Shown here: positions 35,201 through 47,664 of the stretch, piece after piece
How positions within the stretch are numbered: position 1 is the first letter of the stretch
Layout: the number at the start of each line of letters is the position of its first letter
From: Chlorocebus sabaeus
Lineage: Eukaryota > Chordata > Mammalia > Primates > Cercopithecidae
Length of the DNA stretch: 64,000 nt
Reading direction: 5' to 3'
NCBI RefSeq assembly: GCF_047675955.1
Contig: NW_027327424.1
Coordinates: forward strand, 1-64,000
The notes under the pieces: model-generated
What the model was told of the DNA's origin: nothing
What the model saw: only the letters and a program-made list of their open reading frames with translations
The model's database searches: none
Position numbers and translations under genes: made by a program

Positions 35201-38200
35201 TCTTGTGGAATTGGCAAAGGGATATTTGGAAGCCAATAGAGGCCTATGGTGAAAAAGGAAATATCTTCCGTTCAAAACTGGAAAGAAGCTTTCTGAGAAA
35301 CTGCTCTGTGTTCTGTGAATTCATCTCACAGAGTTACATCTTTCCCTTCAAGAAGCCTTTCGCTAAGGCTGTTCTTGTGGAATTGGCAAAGGGATATTTG
35401 GAAGCCCATAGAGGCCTATGGTGAAAAAGGAAATATCTTCCGTTCAAAACTGGAAAGAAGCTTTCTGAGAAACTGCTCTGTGTTCTGTGAATTCATCTCA
35501 AAGAGTTACATCTTTCCCTTCAAGAAGCCTTTCCCTAAGGCTGTTCTTGTGGAATTGGCAAAGGGATATTTGGAAGCCCATAGAGGGCTATGGTGAAAAA
35601 GGAAATATCTTCCGTTCAAAACTGGAAAGAAGCTTTCTGAGAAACTGCTCTGTGTTCTGTGAATTCATCTCACAGAGTTACATCTTTCCCTTCAAGAAGC
35701 CTTTCGCTAAGGCTGTTCTTGTGGAATTGGCAAAGGGATATTTGGAAGCCCATAGAGGCCTATGGTGAAAAAGGAAATATCTTCCGTTCAAAACTGGAAA
35801 GAAGCTTTCTGAGAAACTGCTCTGTGTTCTGTGAATTCATCTCACAGAGTTACATCTTTCCCTTCAAGAAGCCTTTCGCTAAGGCTCTTCTTGTGGAATT
35901 GGCAAAGGGATATTTGGAAGCCCATAGAGGGCTATGGTGAAAAAGGAAATATCTTCCGTTCAAAACTGGAAAGAAGCTTTCTGAGAAACTGCTCTGTGTT
36001 CTGTGAATTCATCTCACAGAGTTACATCTTTCCCTTCAAGAAGCCTTTCGCTAAGGCTGTTCTTGTGGAATTGGCAAAGGGATATTTGGAAGCCCATAGA
36101 GGCCTATGGTGAAAAAGGAAATATCTTCCTTTCAAAACTGGAAAGAAGCTTTCTGAGAAACTGCTCTGTGCTCTGTGAATTCATCTCACAGAGTTACATC
36201 TTTCCTTTCAAGAAGCCTTTCGCTAAGGCTGTTCTTGTGGAATTGGCAAAGGGATATTTGGAAGCCCATAGAGGGCTATGGTGAAAAAGGAAATATCTTC
36301 CGTTCAAAACTGGAAAGAAGCTTTCTGAGAAACTGCTCTGTGTTCTGTTAATTCATCTCACAGTGTTACGTCTTTCCCTTCAAGAAGCCTTTCGCTAAGG
36401 CTGTTCTTGTGGAATTGGCAAAGGGATATTTGGAAGCCCATAGAGGGCTATGGTGAAAAAGGAAATATCTTCCGTTCAAAACTGGAAAGAAGCTTTCTGA
36501 GAAACTGCTCTGTGTTCTGTGAATTCATCTCACAGAGTTACATCTTTCCCTTCAAGAAGCCTTTCGCTGAGGCTGTTCTTTTGGAATTGGCAAAGGGATA
36601 TTTGGAAGCCCATAGAGGCCTATGGTGAAAAAGGAAATATCCTCCGTTCAAAACTGGAAAGAAGCTTTCTGAGAAACTGCTCTGTGTTCTGTGAATTCAT
36701 CTCACAGAGTTACATCTTTCCCTTCAAGAAGCCTTTCGCTAAGGCTGTTCTTGTGGAATTGGCAAAGGGATATTTGGAAGCCCATAGAGGCCTATGGTAA
36801 AAAAGGAAATATCTTCCGTTCAAAACTGGAAAAAGCTTTCTGAGAAACTGCTCTGTGTTCTGTGAATTCATCTCACAGAGTTACATCTTTCCTTTCAAGA
36901 AGCCTTTCGCTAAGGCTGTTCTTGTGGAATTGGCAAAGGGATATTTGGAAGCCCATAGAGGTCTATATTGAAAAAGGAAATATCTTCCGTTCAAAACTGG
37001 AAAGAAGCTTTCTGAGAAACTGCTCTGTGTTCTGTGAATTCATCTAACAGAATTACATCTTTCCCTTCAAGAAGCCTTTCGCTAAGGCTGTTCTTGTGGA
37101 ATTGGCAAAGCGATATTTGGAAACCCATAGAGGGCTATGGTGAAAAAGGAAATATCTTCCGTTCAAAACTGGAAAGAAGCTTTCTGAGAAACTGCTCTGT
37201 GTTCTGTTAATTCATCTCACAGAGTTACATCTTTCCCTTCAAGAAGCCTTTCGCTAAGGCTGTTCTTGTGGAATTGGCAAAGGGATATTTGGAAGCCCAT
37301 AGAGGGCTATGGTGAAAAAGGAAATATCTTCCGTTCGAAACGGGAAAGAAGCTTTCTGAGAAACTGCTCTGTGTTCTGTGAATTCATCTCACAGAGTTAC
37401 ATCTTTCCCTTCAAGAAGCCTTTTGCTAAGGCTGTTCTTGTGGAATTGGCAAAGGGATATTTGGAAGCCCATAGAGGGCTATGGTGAAAAAGGAAATATA
37501 TTCCGTTCAAAACTGGAAAGAAGCTTTCTGAGAAACTGCTCTGTGTTCTGTGAATTCATCTCACAGAGTTACATCTTTCCCTTCAAGAAGCCTTTCGTTA
37601 AGGCTGTTCCTGTGGAATTGGCAAAGGGATATTTGGAAGCCCATAGAGGACTATGGTGAAAAAGGAAATATCTTCCGTTCAAAACTGGGAAGAAGCTTTC
37701 AGAGAAACTGTTCTGTGTTCTGTAAATTCATCTCACAGAGTTACATCTTTCCCTTCAAGAAGCCTTTCCCTAAGGCTGTTCTTGTGGAATTGGCAAAGGG
37801 ATATTTGGAAGCCCATAGAGGGCTATGGTGAAAAAGGAAATAGTTTCCGTTCAAAACTGGAAAGAAGCTTTCTGAGAAACTGCTCTGTGTTCTGTGAATT
37901 CATCTCCAAGAGTTACATCTTTCCCTTCAAGAAGCCTTTCGCTAAGGCTGTTCTTGTGGAATTGGCAAAGGGATATTTGGAAGCCCATAGAGGGCTATGG
38001 TGAAAAAGGAAATATCTTCCGTTCAAAACTGGAAAGAAGCTTTCTGAGAAACTGCTCTGTGTTCTGTGAATTCATCTCACAGAGTTACATCTTTCCCTTC
38101 AAGAAGCCTTTCGCTAAGGCTGTTCTTGTGGAATTGGCAAAGGGATATTTGGAAGCCCATAGAGGCCTATGGTGAAAAAGGAAATATCTTCCGTTCAAAA

Positions 38201-41130
38201 CTGGAAAAAGCTTTCTGAGAAACTGCTCTGTGTTCTGTGAATTCATCTCACAGAGTTACATCTTTCCTTTCAAGAAGCCTTTCGCTAAGGCTGTTCTTGT
38301 GGAATTGGCAAAGGGATATTTGGAAGCCCATAGAGGTCTATATTGAAAAAGGAAATATCTTCCGTTCAAAACTGGAAAGAAGCTTTCTGAGAAACTGCTC
38401 TGTGTTCTGTGAATTCATCTCACAGAATTACATCTTTCCCTTCAAGAAGCCTTTCGCTAAGGCTGTTCTTGTGGAATTGGCAAAGCGATATTTGGAAGCC
38501 CATAGAGGGCTATGGTGAAAAAGGAAATATCTTCCGTTCAAAACTGGAAAGAAGCTTTCTGAGTAACTGCTCTGTGTTCTGTTAATTCATCTCACAGAGT
38601 TACATCTTTCCCTTCAAGAAGCCTTTCGCTAAGGCTGTTCTTGTGGAATTGACAAAGCGATATTTGGAAGCCCATAGAGGCCTATGGTGAAAAAGGAAAT
38701 ATCTTCCGTTCAAAACTGGAAAGAAGCTTTCTGAGAAACTGCTCTGTGTTCTGTGAATTCATCTCACAGAGTTACATCTTTCCCTTCAAGAAGCCTTTCG
38801 CTAAGGCTGTTCTTGTGGAATTGGCAAAGGGATATTTGGAAGCCCACAGAGGGCTATGGTGAAAAAGGAAATATCTTCCGTTCAAAACTGGAAAGAAGCT
38901 TTCTGAGAAACTGCTCTGTGTTCTGTGAATTCATCTCACAGAGTTACATCTTTCCCTTCAAGAAGCCTTTCGCTAAGGCTGTTCTTGTGGAATTGGCAAA
39001 GGGATATTTGGAAGCCCATAGAGGCCTATGGTGAAAAAGGAAATATCTTCCGTTCAAAACTGGAAAGAAGCTTTCTGAGAAACTGCTCTGTGTTCTGTGA
39101 ATTCATCTCAAAGAGTTACATCTTTCCCTTCAAGAAGCCTTTCCCTAAGGCTGTTCTTGTGGAATTGGCAAAGGGATATTTGGAAGCCCATAGAGGGCTA
39201 TGGTGAAAAAGGAAATATCTTCCGTTCAAAACTGGAAAGAAGCTTTCTGAGAAACTGCTCTGTGTTCTGTGAATTCATCTCACAGAGTTACATCTTTCCC
39301 TTCAAGAAGCCTTTCGCTAAGGCTGTTCTTGTGGAATTGGCAAAGCGATATTTGGAAGCCCATAGAGGCCTATGGTGAAAAAGGAAATATCTTCCGTTCA
39401 AAACTGGAAAGAAGCTTTCTGAGAAACTGCTCTGTGTTCTGTGAATTCATCTCACAGAGTTACATCTTTCCCTTCAAGAAGCCTTTCGCTAAGGCTGTTC
39501 TTGTGGAATTGGCAAAGGGATATTTGGAAGCCCATAGAGGGCTATGGTGAAAAAGGAAATATCTTCCGTTCAAAACTGGAAAGAAGCTTTCTGAGAAACT
39601 GCTCTGTGTTCTGTGAATTCATCTCACAGAGTTACATCTTTCCCTTCAAGAAGCCTTTCGCTAAGGCTGTTCTTGTGGAATTGGCAAAGGGATATTTGGA
39701 AGCCCATAGAGGCCTATGGTGAAAAAGGAAATATCTTCCTTTCAAAACTGGAAAGAAGCTTTCTGAGAAACTGCTCTGTGCTCTGTCAATTCATCTCACA
39801 GAGTTACATCTTTCCCTTCAAGAAGCCTTTCGCTAAGGCTGTTCTTGTGGAATTGGCAAAGGGATATTTGGAAGCCCATAGAGGGCTATGGTGAAAAAGG
39901 AAATATCTTCCGTTCAAAACTGGAAAGAAGCTTTCTGAGAAACTGCTCTGTGTTCTGTTAATTCATCTCACAGTGTTACGTCTTTCCCTTCAAGAAGCCT
40001 TTCGCTAAGGCTGTTCTTGTGGAATTGGCAAAGGGATATTTGGAAGCCCATAGAGGGCTATGGTGAAAAAGGAAATATCTTCCGTTCAAAACTGGAAAGA
40101 AGCTTTCTGAGAAACTGCTCTGTGTTCTGTGAATTCATCTCACAGAGTTACATCTTTCCCTTCAAGAAGCCTTTCGCTGAGGCTGTTCTTTTGGAATTGG
40201 CAAAGGGATATTTGGAAGCCCATAGAGGCCTATGGTGAAAAAGGAAATATCCTCCGTTCAAAACTGGAAAGAAGCTTTCTGAGAAACTGCTCTGTGTTCT
40301 GTGAATTCATCTCACAGAGTTACATCTTTCCCTTCAAGAAGCCTTTCGCTAAGGCTGTTCTTGTGGAATTGGCAAAGGGATATTTGGAAGCCCATAGAGG
40401 CCTATGGTAAAAAAGGAAATATCTTCCGTTCAAAACTGGAAAAAGCTTTCTGAGAAACTGCTCTGTGTTCTGTGAATTCATCTCACAGAGTTACATCTTT
40501 CCCTTCAAGAAGCCTTTCGCTAAGGCTGTTCTTGTGGAATTGGCAAAGGGATATTTGGAAGCCCATAGAGGTCTATATTGAAAAAGGAAATATCTTCCGT
40601 TGAAAACTGGAAAGAAGCTTTCGGAGAAACTGCTCTGTGTTCTGTGAATTCATCTAACAGAATTACATCTTTCCCTTCAAGAAGCCTTTCGCTAAGGCTG
40701 TTCTTGTGGAATTGGCAAAGCGATATTTGGAAACCCATAGAGGGCTATGGTGAAAAAGGAAATATCTTCCGTTCAAAACTGGAAAGAAGCTTTCTGAGAA
40801 ACTGCTCTGTGTTCTGTTAATTCATCTCACAGAGTTACATCTTTCCCTTCAAGAAGCCTTTCGTTAAGGCTGTTCCTGTGGAATTGGCAAAGGGATATTT
40901 GGAAGCCCATAGAGGACTATGGTGAAAAAGGAAATATCTTCCGTTCAAAACTGGGAAGAAGCTTTCAGAGAAACTGTTCTGTGTTCTGTAAATTCATCTC
41001 ACAGAGTTACATCTTTCCCTTCAAGAAGCCTTTCGCTAAGGCTGTTCTTGTGGAATTGGCAAAGGGATATTTGGAAGCCCATAGAGGGCTATGGTGAAAA
41101 AGGAAATAGTTTCCGTTCAAAACTGGAAAG

Positions 41131-42850
41131 AAGCTTTCTGAGAAACTGCTCTGTGTTCTGTGAATTCATCTCCAAGAGTTACATCTTTCCCTTCAAGAAG
41201 CCTTTCGCTAAGGCTGTTCTTGTGGAATTGGCAAAGGGATATTTGGAAGCCCATAGAGGGCTATGGTGAAAAAGGAAATATCTTCCGTTCAAAACTGGAA
41301 AGAAGCTTTCTGAGAAACTGCTCTGTGTTCTGTGAATTCATCTCACAGAGTTACATCTTTCCCTTCAAGAAGCCTTTCGCTAAGGCTGTTCTTGTGGAAT
41401 TGGCAAAGGGAGATTTGGAAGCCCATAGAGGGCTATGGTGAAAAAGGAAATATCTTCCGTTCAAAACTGGAAAGAAGCATTCTGAGAAACTGCTCTGTGT
41501 TCTGTGAATTCATCTCACAGAGTTACATCTTTCCCTTCAAGAAGCCTTTCGCTAAGGCTGTTCTTGAGTAATTGGCAAAGGGATATTTGGAAGCCCATAG
41601 ACGGCTATGGTGAAAAAGGAAATATCTTCCGTTCACAACTGGAAAGAAGCTTTCTGAGAAACTGCTCTGTGTTCTGTTAATTCATCTCACAGATTTACAT
41701 CTTTCCCTTCAAGAAGCCTTTCGCTAAGGCTGTTCTTGTAGAATTGTCAAAGGGATATTTGGAAGCCCATAGAGGGCTATGGTGAAAAAGGAAATATCTT
41801 CCGTTCAAAACTGGAAAGAAGCTTTCTGAGAAACTGCTCTGTGTTCTGTGAATTCATCTCACAGAGTTACATCTTTCCCTTCAAGAAGCCTTTCGCTAAG
41901 GCTGTTCTTGTGGAATTGGCAAAGGGATATTTGGAAGCCCATAGAGGGCTATGGTGAAAAAGGAAATAGTTTCCGTTCAAAACTGGAAAGAAGCTTTCTG
42001 AGAAACTGCTCTGTGTTCTGTGAATTCATCTCCAAGAGTTACATCTTTCCCTTCAAGAAGCCTTTCGCTAAGGCTGTTCTTGTGGAATTGGCAAAGGGAT
42101 ATTTGGAAGCCCATAGAGGGCTATGGTGAAAAAGGAAATATCTTCCGTTCAAAACTGGAAAGAAGCTTTCTGAGAAACTGCTCTGTGTTCTGTGAATTCA
42201 TCTCACAGAGTTACATCTTTCCCTTCAAGAAGCCTTTCGCTAAGGCTGTTCTTGTGGAATTGGCAAAGGGAGATTTGGAAGCCCATAGAGGGCTATGGTG
42301 AAAAAGGAAATATCTTCCGTTCAAAACTGGAAAGAAGCATTCTGAGAAACTGCTCTGTGTTCTGTGAATTCATCTCACAGAGTTACATCTTTCCCTTCAA
42401 GAAGCCTTTCGCTAAGGCTGTTCTTGAGTAATTGGCAAAGGGATATTTGGAAGCCCATAGACGGCTATGGTGAAAAAGGAAATATCTTCCGTTCACAACT
42501 GGAAAGAAGCTTTCTGAGAAACTGCTCTGTGTTCTGTTAATTCATCTCACAGATTTACATCTTTCCCTTCAAGAAGCCTTTCGCTAAGGCTGTTCTTGTA
42601 GAATTGTCAAAGGGATATTTGGAAGCCCATAGAGGGCTATGGTGAAAAAGGAAATATCTTCCGTTCAAAACTGGAAAGAAGCTTTCTGAGAAACTGCTCT
42701 GTGTTCTGTGAATTCATCTCACAGAGTTACATCTTTCCCTTCAAGAAGCCTTTCGCTAAGGCTGTTCTTGTGGAATTGGCAAAGGGATATTTGGAAGCCC
42801 ATAGAGGCCTATGTTGAAAAAGGAAATATCTTCCGTTCAAAACTGGAAAG
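41131..42850 (+). repeat. Five-monomer sub-repeat pair in HOR copy C
   Basis: This is the equivalent of 30633 onward at +10,498 bp, with units at 41131 and 41991. Unlike A and B, the following monomer at about 42754 reads TTTCGCTAAGGCTGTTC without the extra 9 bp. Confidence 0.85.
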
Positions 42851-43181
42851 AAGCATTCTGAGAAACTGCTCTGTGTTCTGTGAATTCATCTCACAGAGTT
42901 ACATCTTTCCCTTCAAGAAGCCTTTCGCTAAGGCTGTTCTTGAGTAATTGGCAAAGGGATATTTGGAAGCCCATAGACGGCTATGGTGAAAAAGGAAATA
43001 TCTTCCGTTCAAAACTGGAAAGAAGCTTTCTGAGAAACTGCTCTGTGTTCTGTGAATTCATCTCACAGAGTTTCATCTTTCCCTTCAAGACGCCTTTCGC
43101 TAAGGCTGTTCTGGTGGAATTGGCAAAGCGATATTTGGAAGTCCATAGAGGGCTATGGTGAAAAAGGAAATATCTTCCGTA

Positions 43182-43226
43182 CAAAACTGGAAAGAAGCTT
43201 TCTGAGAAACTGCTCTGTGTTCTGTG
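43182..43226 (+). other. Breakpoint interval of the six-monomer deletion in HOR copy C
   Basis: The left side carries cttccgtacaaaac (variant A at 43181), as at 22192 in copy A and 32690 in copy B. The right side carries GTGAATTC (G at 43226) followed by gaaaaagaaaatatc (about 43333), as in the monomer starting at 23240 in copy A. In copy A the joined points lie 1,032 bp apart, so the deletion removes exactly six monomers and keeps the 172 bp phase. That is the expected product of unequal homologous exchange between monomers. Confidence 0.88.
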
Positions 43227-46200
43227 AATTCATCTCACAGAGTTACATCTTTCCCTTCAAGAAGCCTTTCGCTAAGGCTGTTCTTGTGGAATTGGCAAAG
43301 GGATATTTGGAAGCCCATAGAGGGCTATGGTGAAAAAGAAAATATCTTCCGTTCAAAACTGGAAAGAAGCTTTCTGAGAAACTGCTCTGTGTTCTGTGAA
43401 TTCATCTCACAGAGTTACATCTTTCCCTTCAAGAAGCCTTTCGTTAAGGCTGTTCTTTTGGAATTGGCAATGGGATATTTGGAAGCCCATAGAGGACTAT
43501 GGTGAAAAAGGAAATATCTTCCGTTCAAAACTGGGAAGAAGCTTTCTGAGAAACTGTTCTGTGTTCTGTGAATTCATCTCACAGAGTTACATCTTTCCCT
43601 TCAAGAAGCCTTTCGCTAAGGCTGTTCTTGTGGAATTGGCAAAGGGATATTTGGAAGCCCATAGAGGCCTATGGTGAAAAAGGAAATATCTTCCGTTCAA
43701 AACTGGAAAGAAGCTTTCTGAGAAACTGCTCTGTGTTCTGTGAATTCATCTCACAGAGTTACATCTTTCCCTACAAGAAGTCTTTCGCTAAGGCTGTTCT
43801 TGTGGAATTGGCAAAGGGATATTTGGAAGCCCATAGAGGTCTATGGTGAAAAAGGAAATATCTTCCGTTCAAAACTGGGAAGAAGCTTTCTGAGAAACTG
43901 CTCTGTGTTCTGTGAATTCATCTCACAGAGTTACATCTTTCCCTTCAAGAAGCCTTTCGCTGAGGCTGTTCTTGTGGAATTGTCAAAGGGATATTTGGAA
44001 GCCCCTAGAGGCCTATGGTGAAAAAGGAAATATCTTCCGTTCAAAACTGGAAAGAAGCTTTCTGAGAAACTGCTCTGTGTTCTGTGAATTCATCTCACAG
44101 AATTACATCTTTCCCTTCAAGAAGCCTTTCGCTAAGGCTGTTCTTGTGGAATTGGCAAAGGGATATTTGGAAGCCCATAGAGGGCTATGGTGAAAAAGGA
44201 AATATCTTCCGTTCAAAACTGGAAAGAAGCTTTCTGAGAAACTGCTCTGTGTTCTGTGAATTCATCTCACAGAGTTACATCTTTCCCTTCAAGAAGCCTT
44301 TCGCTAAGGCTGTTCTTGTGGAATTGGCAAAGGGATATTTGGAAGCCCATAGACGGCTATGTTGAAAAAGGAAATATCTTCCGTTCAAAACTGGAAAGAA
44401 GCTTTCTGAGAAACTGCTCTGTGTTCTGTGAATTCATCTCACAGAGTTACATCTTTCCCTTCAAGAAGCCTTTCGCTAAGGCTGTTCTTGTGGAATTGGC
44501 AAAGGGATATTTGGAAGCCCATAGAGGCCTATGGTGAAAAAGGAAATATCTTCCGTTCAAAACTGGAAAGAAGCTTTCTGAGAAACTGCTCTGTGTTCTG
44601 TGAATTCATCTCACAGAGTTACATCTTTCCCTTCAAGAAGCCTTTCGCTAAGGCTGTTCTTGTGGAATTGGCAAAGGGATATTTGGAAGCCCATAGAGGC
44701 CTATGGTGAAAAAGGAAATATCTTCCGTTCAAAACTGGAAAGAAGCTTTCTGAGAAACTGCTCTGTGTTCTGTGAATTCATCTCACAGAGTTACATCTTT
44801 CCCTTCAAGAAGCCTTTCGCTAAGGCTGTTCTTGTGGAATTGGCAAAGGGATATTTGGAAGCCCATAGAGGCCTATGGTGAAAAAGGAAATATCTTCCGT
44901 TCAAAACTGGAAAGAAGCTTTCTGAGAAACTGCTCTGTGTTCTGTGAATTCATCTCAAAGAGTTACATCTTTCCCTTCAAGAAGCCTTTCCCTAAGGCTG
45001 TTCTTGTGGAATTGGCAAAGGGATATTTGGAAGCCCATAGAGGGCTATGGTGAAAAAGGAAATATCTTCCGTTCAAAACTGGAAAGAAGCTTTCTGAGAA
45101 ACTGCTCTGTGTTCTGTGAATTCATCTCACAGAGTTACATCTTTCCCTTCAAGAAGCCTTTCGCTAAGGCTGTTCTTGTGGAATTGGCAAAGGGATATTT
45201 GGAAGCCCATAGAGGCCTATGGTGAAAAAGGAAATATCTTCCGTTCAAAACTGGAAAGAAGCTTTCTGAGAAACTGCTCTGTGTTCTGTGAATTCATCTC
45301 ACAGAGTTACATCTTTCCCTTCAAGAAGCCTTTCGCTAAGGCTCTTCTTGTGGAATTGGCAAAGGGATATTTGGAAGCCCATAGAGGGCTATGGTGAAAA
45401 AGGAAATATCTTCCGTTCAAAACTGGAAAGAAGCTTTCTGAGAAACTGCTCTGTGTTCTGTGAATTCATCTCACAGAGTTACATCTTTCCCTTCAAGAAG
45501 CCTTTCGCTAAGGCTGTTCTTGTGGAATTGGCAAAGGGATATTTGGAAGCCCATAGAGGCCTATGGTGAAAAAGGAAATATCTTCCTTTCAAAACTGGAA
45601 AGAAGCTTTCTGAGAAACTGCTCTGTGCTCTGTGAATTCATCTCACAGAGTTACATCTTTCCTTTCAAGAAGCCTTTCGCTAAGGCTGTTCTTGTGGAAT
45701 TGGCAAAGGGATATTTGGAAGCCCATAGAGGGCTATGGTGAAAAAGGAAATATCTTCCGTTCAAAACTGGAAAGAAGCTTTCTGAGAAACTGCTCTGTGT
45801 TCTGTTAATTCATCTCACAGTGTTACGTCTTTCCCTTCAAGAAGCCTTTCGCTAAGGCTGTTCTTGTGGAATTGGCAAAGGGATATTTGGAAGCCCATAG
45901 AGGGCTATGGTGAAAAAGGAAATATCTTCCGTTCAAAACTGGAAAGAAGCTTTCTGAGAAACTGCTCTGTGTTCTGTGAATTCATCTCACAGAGTTACAT
46001 CTTTCCCTTCAAGAAGCCTTTCGCTGAGGCTGTTCTTTTGGAATTGGCAAAGGGATATTTGGAAGCCCATAGAGGCCTATGGTGAAAAAGGAAATATCCT
46101 CCGTTCAAAACTGGAAAGAAGCTTTCTGAGAAACTGCTCTGTGTTCTGTGAATTCATCTCACAGAGTTACATCTTTCCCTTCAAGAAGCCTTTCGCTAAG

Positions 46201-46289
46201 GCTGTTCTTGTGGAATTGGCAAAGGGATATTTGGAAGCCCATAGAGGCCTATGGTAAAAAAGGAAATATCTTCCGTTCAAAACTGGAAA

Positions 46290-47664
46290 AAGCTTTCTGA
46301 GAAACTGCTCTGTGTTCTGTGAATTCATCTCACAGAGTTACATCTTTCCTTTCAAGAAGCCTTTCGCTAAGGCTGTTCTTGTGGAATTGGCAAAGGGATA
46401 TTTGGAAGCCCATAGAGGTCTATATTGAAAAAGGAAATATCTTCCGTTCAAAACTGGAAAGAAGCTTTCTGAGAAACTGCTCTGTGTTCTGTGAATTCAT
46501 CTAACAGAATTACATCTTTCCCTTCAAGAAGCCTTTCGCTAAGGCTGTTCTTGTGGAATTGGCAAAGCGATATTTGGAAACCCATAGAGGGCTATGGTGA
46601 AAAAGGAAATATCTTCCGTTCAAAACTGGAAAGAAGCTTTCTGAGAAACTGCTCTGTGTTCTGTTAATTCATCTCACAGAGTTACATCTTTCCCTTCAAG
46701 AAGCCTTTCGCTAAGGCTGTTCTTGTGGAATTGGCAAAGGGATATTTGGAAGCCCATAGAGGGCTATGGTGAAAAAGGAAATATCTTCCGTTCGAAACGG
46801 GAAAGAAGCTTTCTGAGAAACTGCTCTGTGTTCTGTGAATTCATCTCACAGAGTTACATCTTTCCCTTCAAGAAGCCTTTTGCTAAGGCTGTTCTTGTGG
46901 AATTGGCAAAGGGATATTTGGAAGCCCATAGAGGGCTATGGTGAAAAAGGAAATATATTCCGTTCAAAACTGGAAAGAAGCTTTCTGAGAAACTGCTCTG
47001 TGTTCTGTGAATTCATCTCACAGAGTTACATCTTTCCCTTCAAGAAGCCTTTCGTTAAGGCTGTTCCTGTGGAATTGGCAAAGGGATATTTGGAAGCCCA
47101 TAGAGGACTATGGTGAAAAAGGAAATATCTTCCGTTCAAAACTGGGAAGAAGCTTTCAGAGAAACTGTTCTGTGTTCTGTAAATTCATCTCACAGAGTTA
47201 CATCTTTCCCTTCAAGAAGCCTTTCGCTAAGGCTGTTCTTGTGGAATTGGCAAAGGGATATTTGGAAGCCCATAGAGGGCTATGGTGAAAAAGGAAATAG
47301 TTTCCGTTCAAAACTGGAAAGAAGCTTTCTGAGAAACTGCTCTGTGTTCTGTGAATTCATCTCCAAGAGTTACATCTTTCCCTTCAAGAAGCCTTTCGCT
47401 AAGGCTGTTCTTGTGGAATTGGCAAAGGGATATTTGGAAGCCCATAGAGGGCTATGGTGAAAAAGGAAATATCTTCCGTTCAAAACTGGAAAGAAGCTTT
47501 CTGAGAAACTGCTCTGTGTTCTGTGAATTCATCTCACAGAGTTACATCTTTCCCTTCAAGAAGCCTTTCGCTAAGGCTGTTCTTGTGGAATTGGCAAAGG
47601 GATATTTGGAAGCCCATAGAGGCCTATGGTGAAAAAGGAAATATCTTCCGTTCAAAACTGGAAA
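46290..47664 (+). repeat. Eight-monomer block ending HOR copy C
   Basis: It matches 26335-27709 and 36833-38207, including the TTCGAAACGGGA variant at 46791. It is the first member of a true tandem pair with 47665-49039. Confidence 0.88.

Larger units (their letters stand above)
27710..38207 (+). repeat. Higher-order repeat copy B: 61 monomers, 10,498 bp
   Basis: This is near-identical to copy A along its whole length, with the same three 1 bp deletions (AAGCTT at 27710, 29945 and 36833) and the same 9 bp insertion (32256-32273). The A/B join is a chimera. The incoming side has the ggaaaaagctt deletion typical of the first monomer of the eight-monomer block; the outgoing side from about 27770 has cttcctttcaaaac and cacagaattac as at 17241. 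A private C-to-A change gives gaagccaatag at 35235. Near-identity implies very recent amplification, or an assembly duplication that read depth should test. Confidence 0.92.
38208..47664 (+). repeat. Higher-order repeat copy C: 55 monomers, 9,457 bp, six-monomer deletion
   Basis: It matches B at +10,498 from the left edge to about 42.75 kb and at +9,457 from about 43.23 kb onward. The difference of 1,041 bp is six monomers (1,032 bp) plus the 9 bp insertion, which C lacks. The length equals 55 x 172 minus three 1 bp deletions. Its first monomer is a chimera: eight-monomer-block type (CTATATTGAAAAAGG, cttccgttc) through about 38364, then HOR-start type (ctcacagaattac, gaagccc, ctgagtaactgc) from about 38421. 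One further marker difference is ctttcgctaagg at 47225 where A and B have ctttccctaagg (27268, 37766). Confidence 0.92.
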
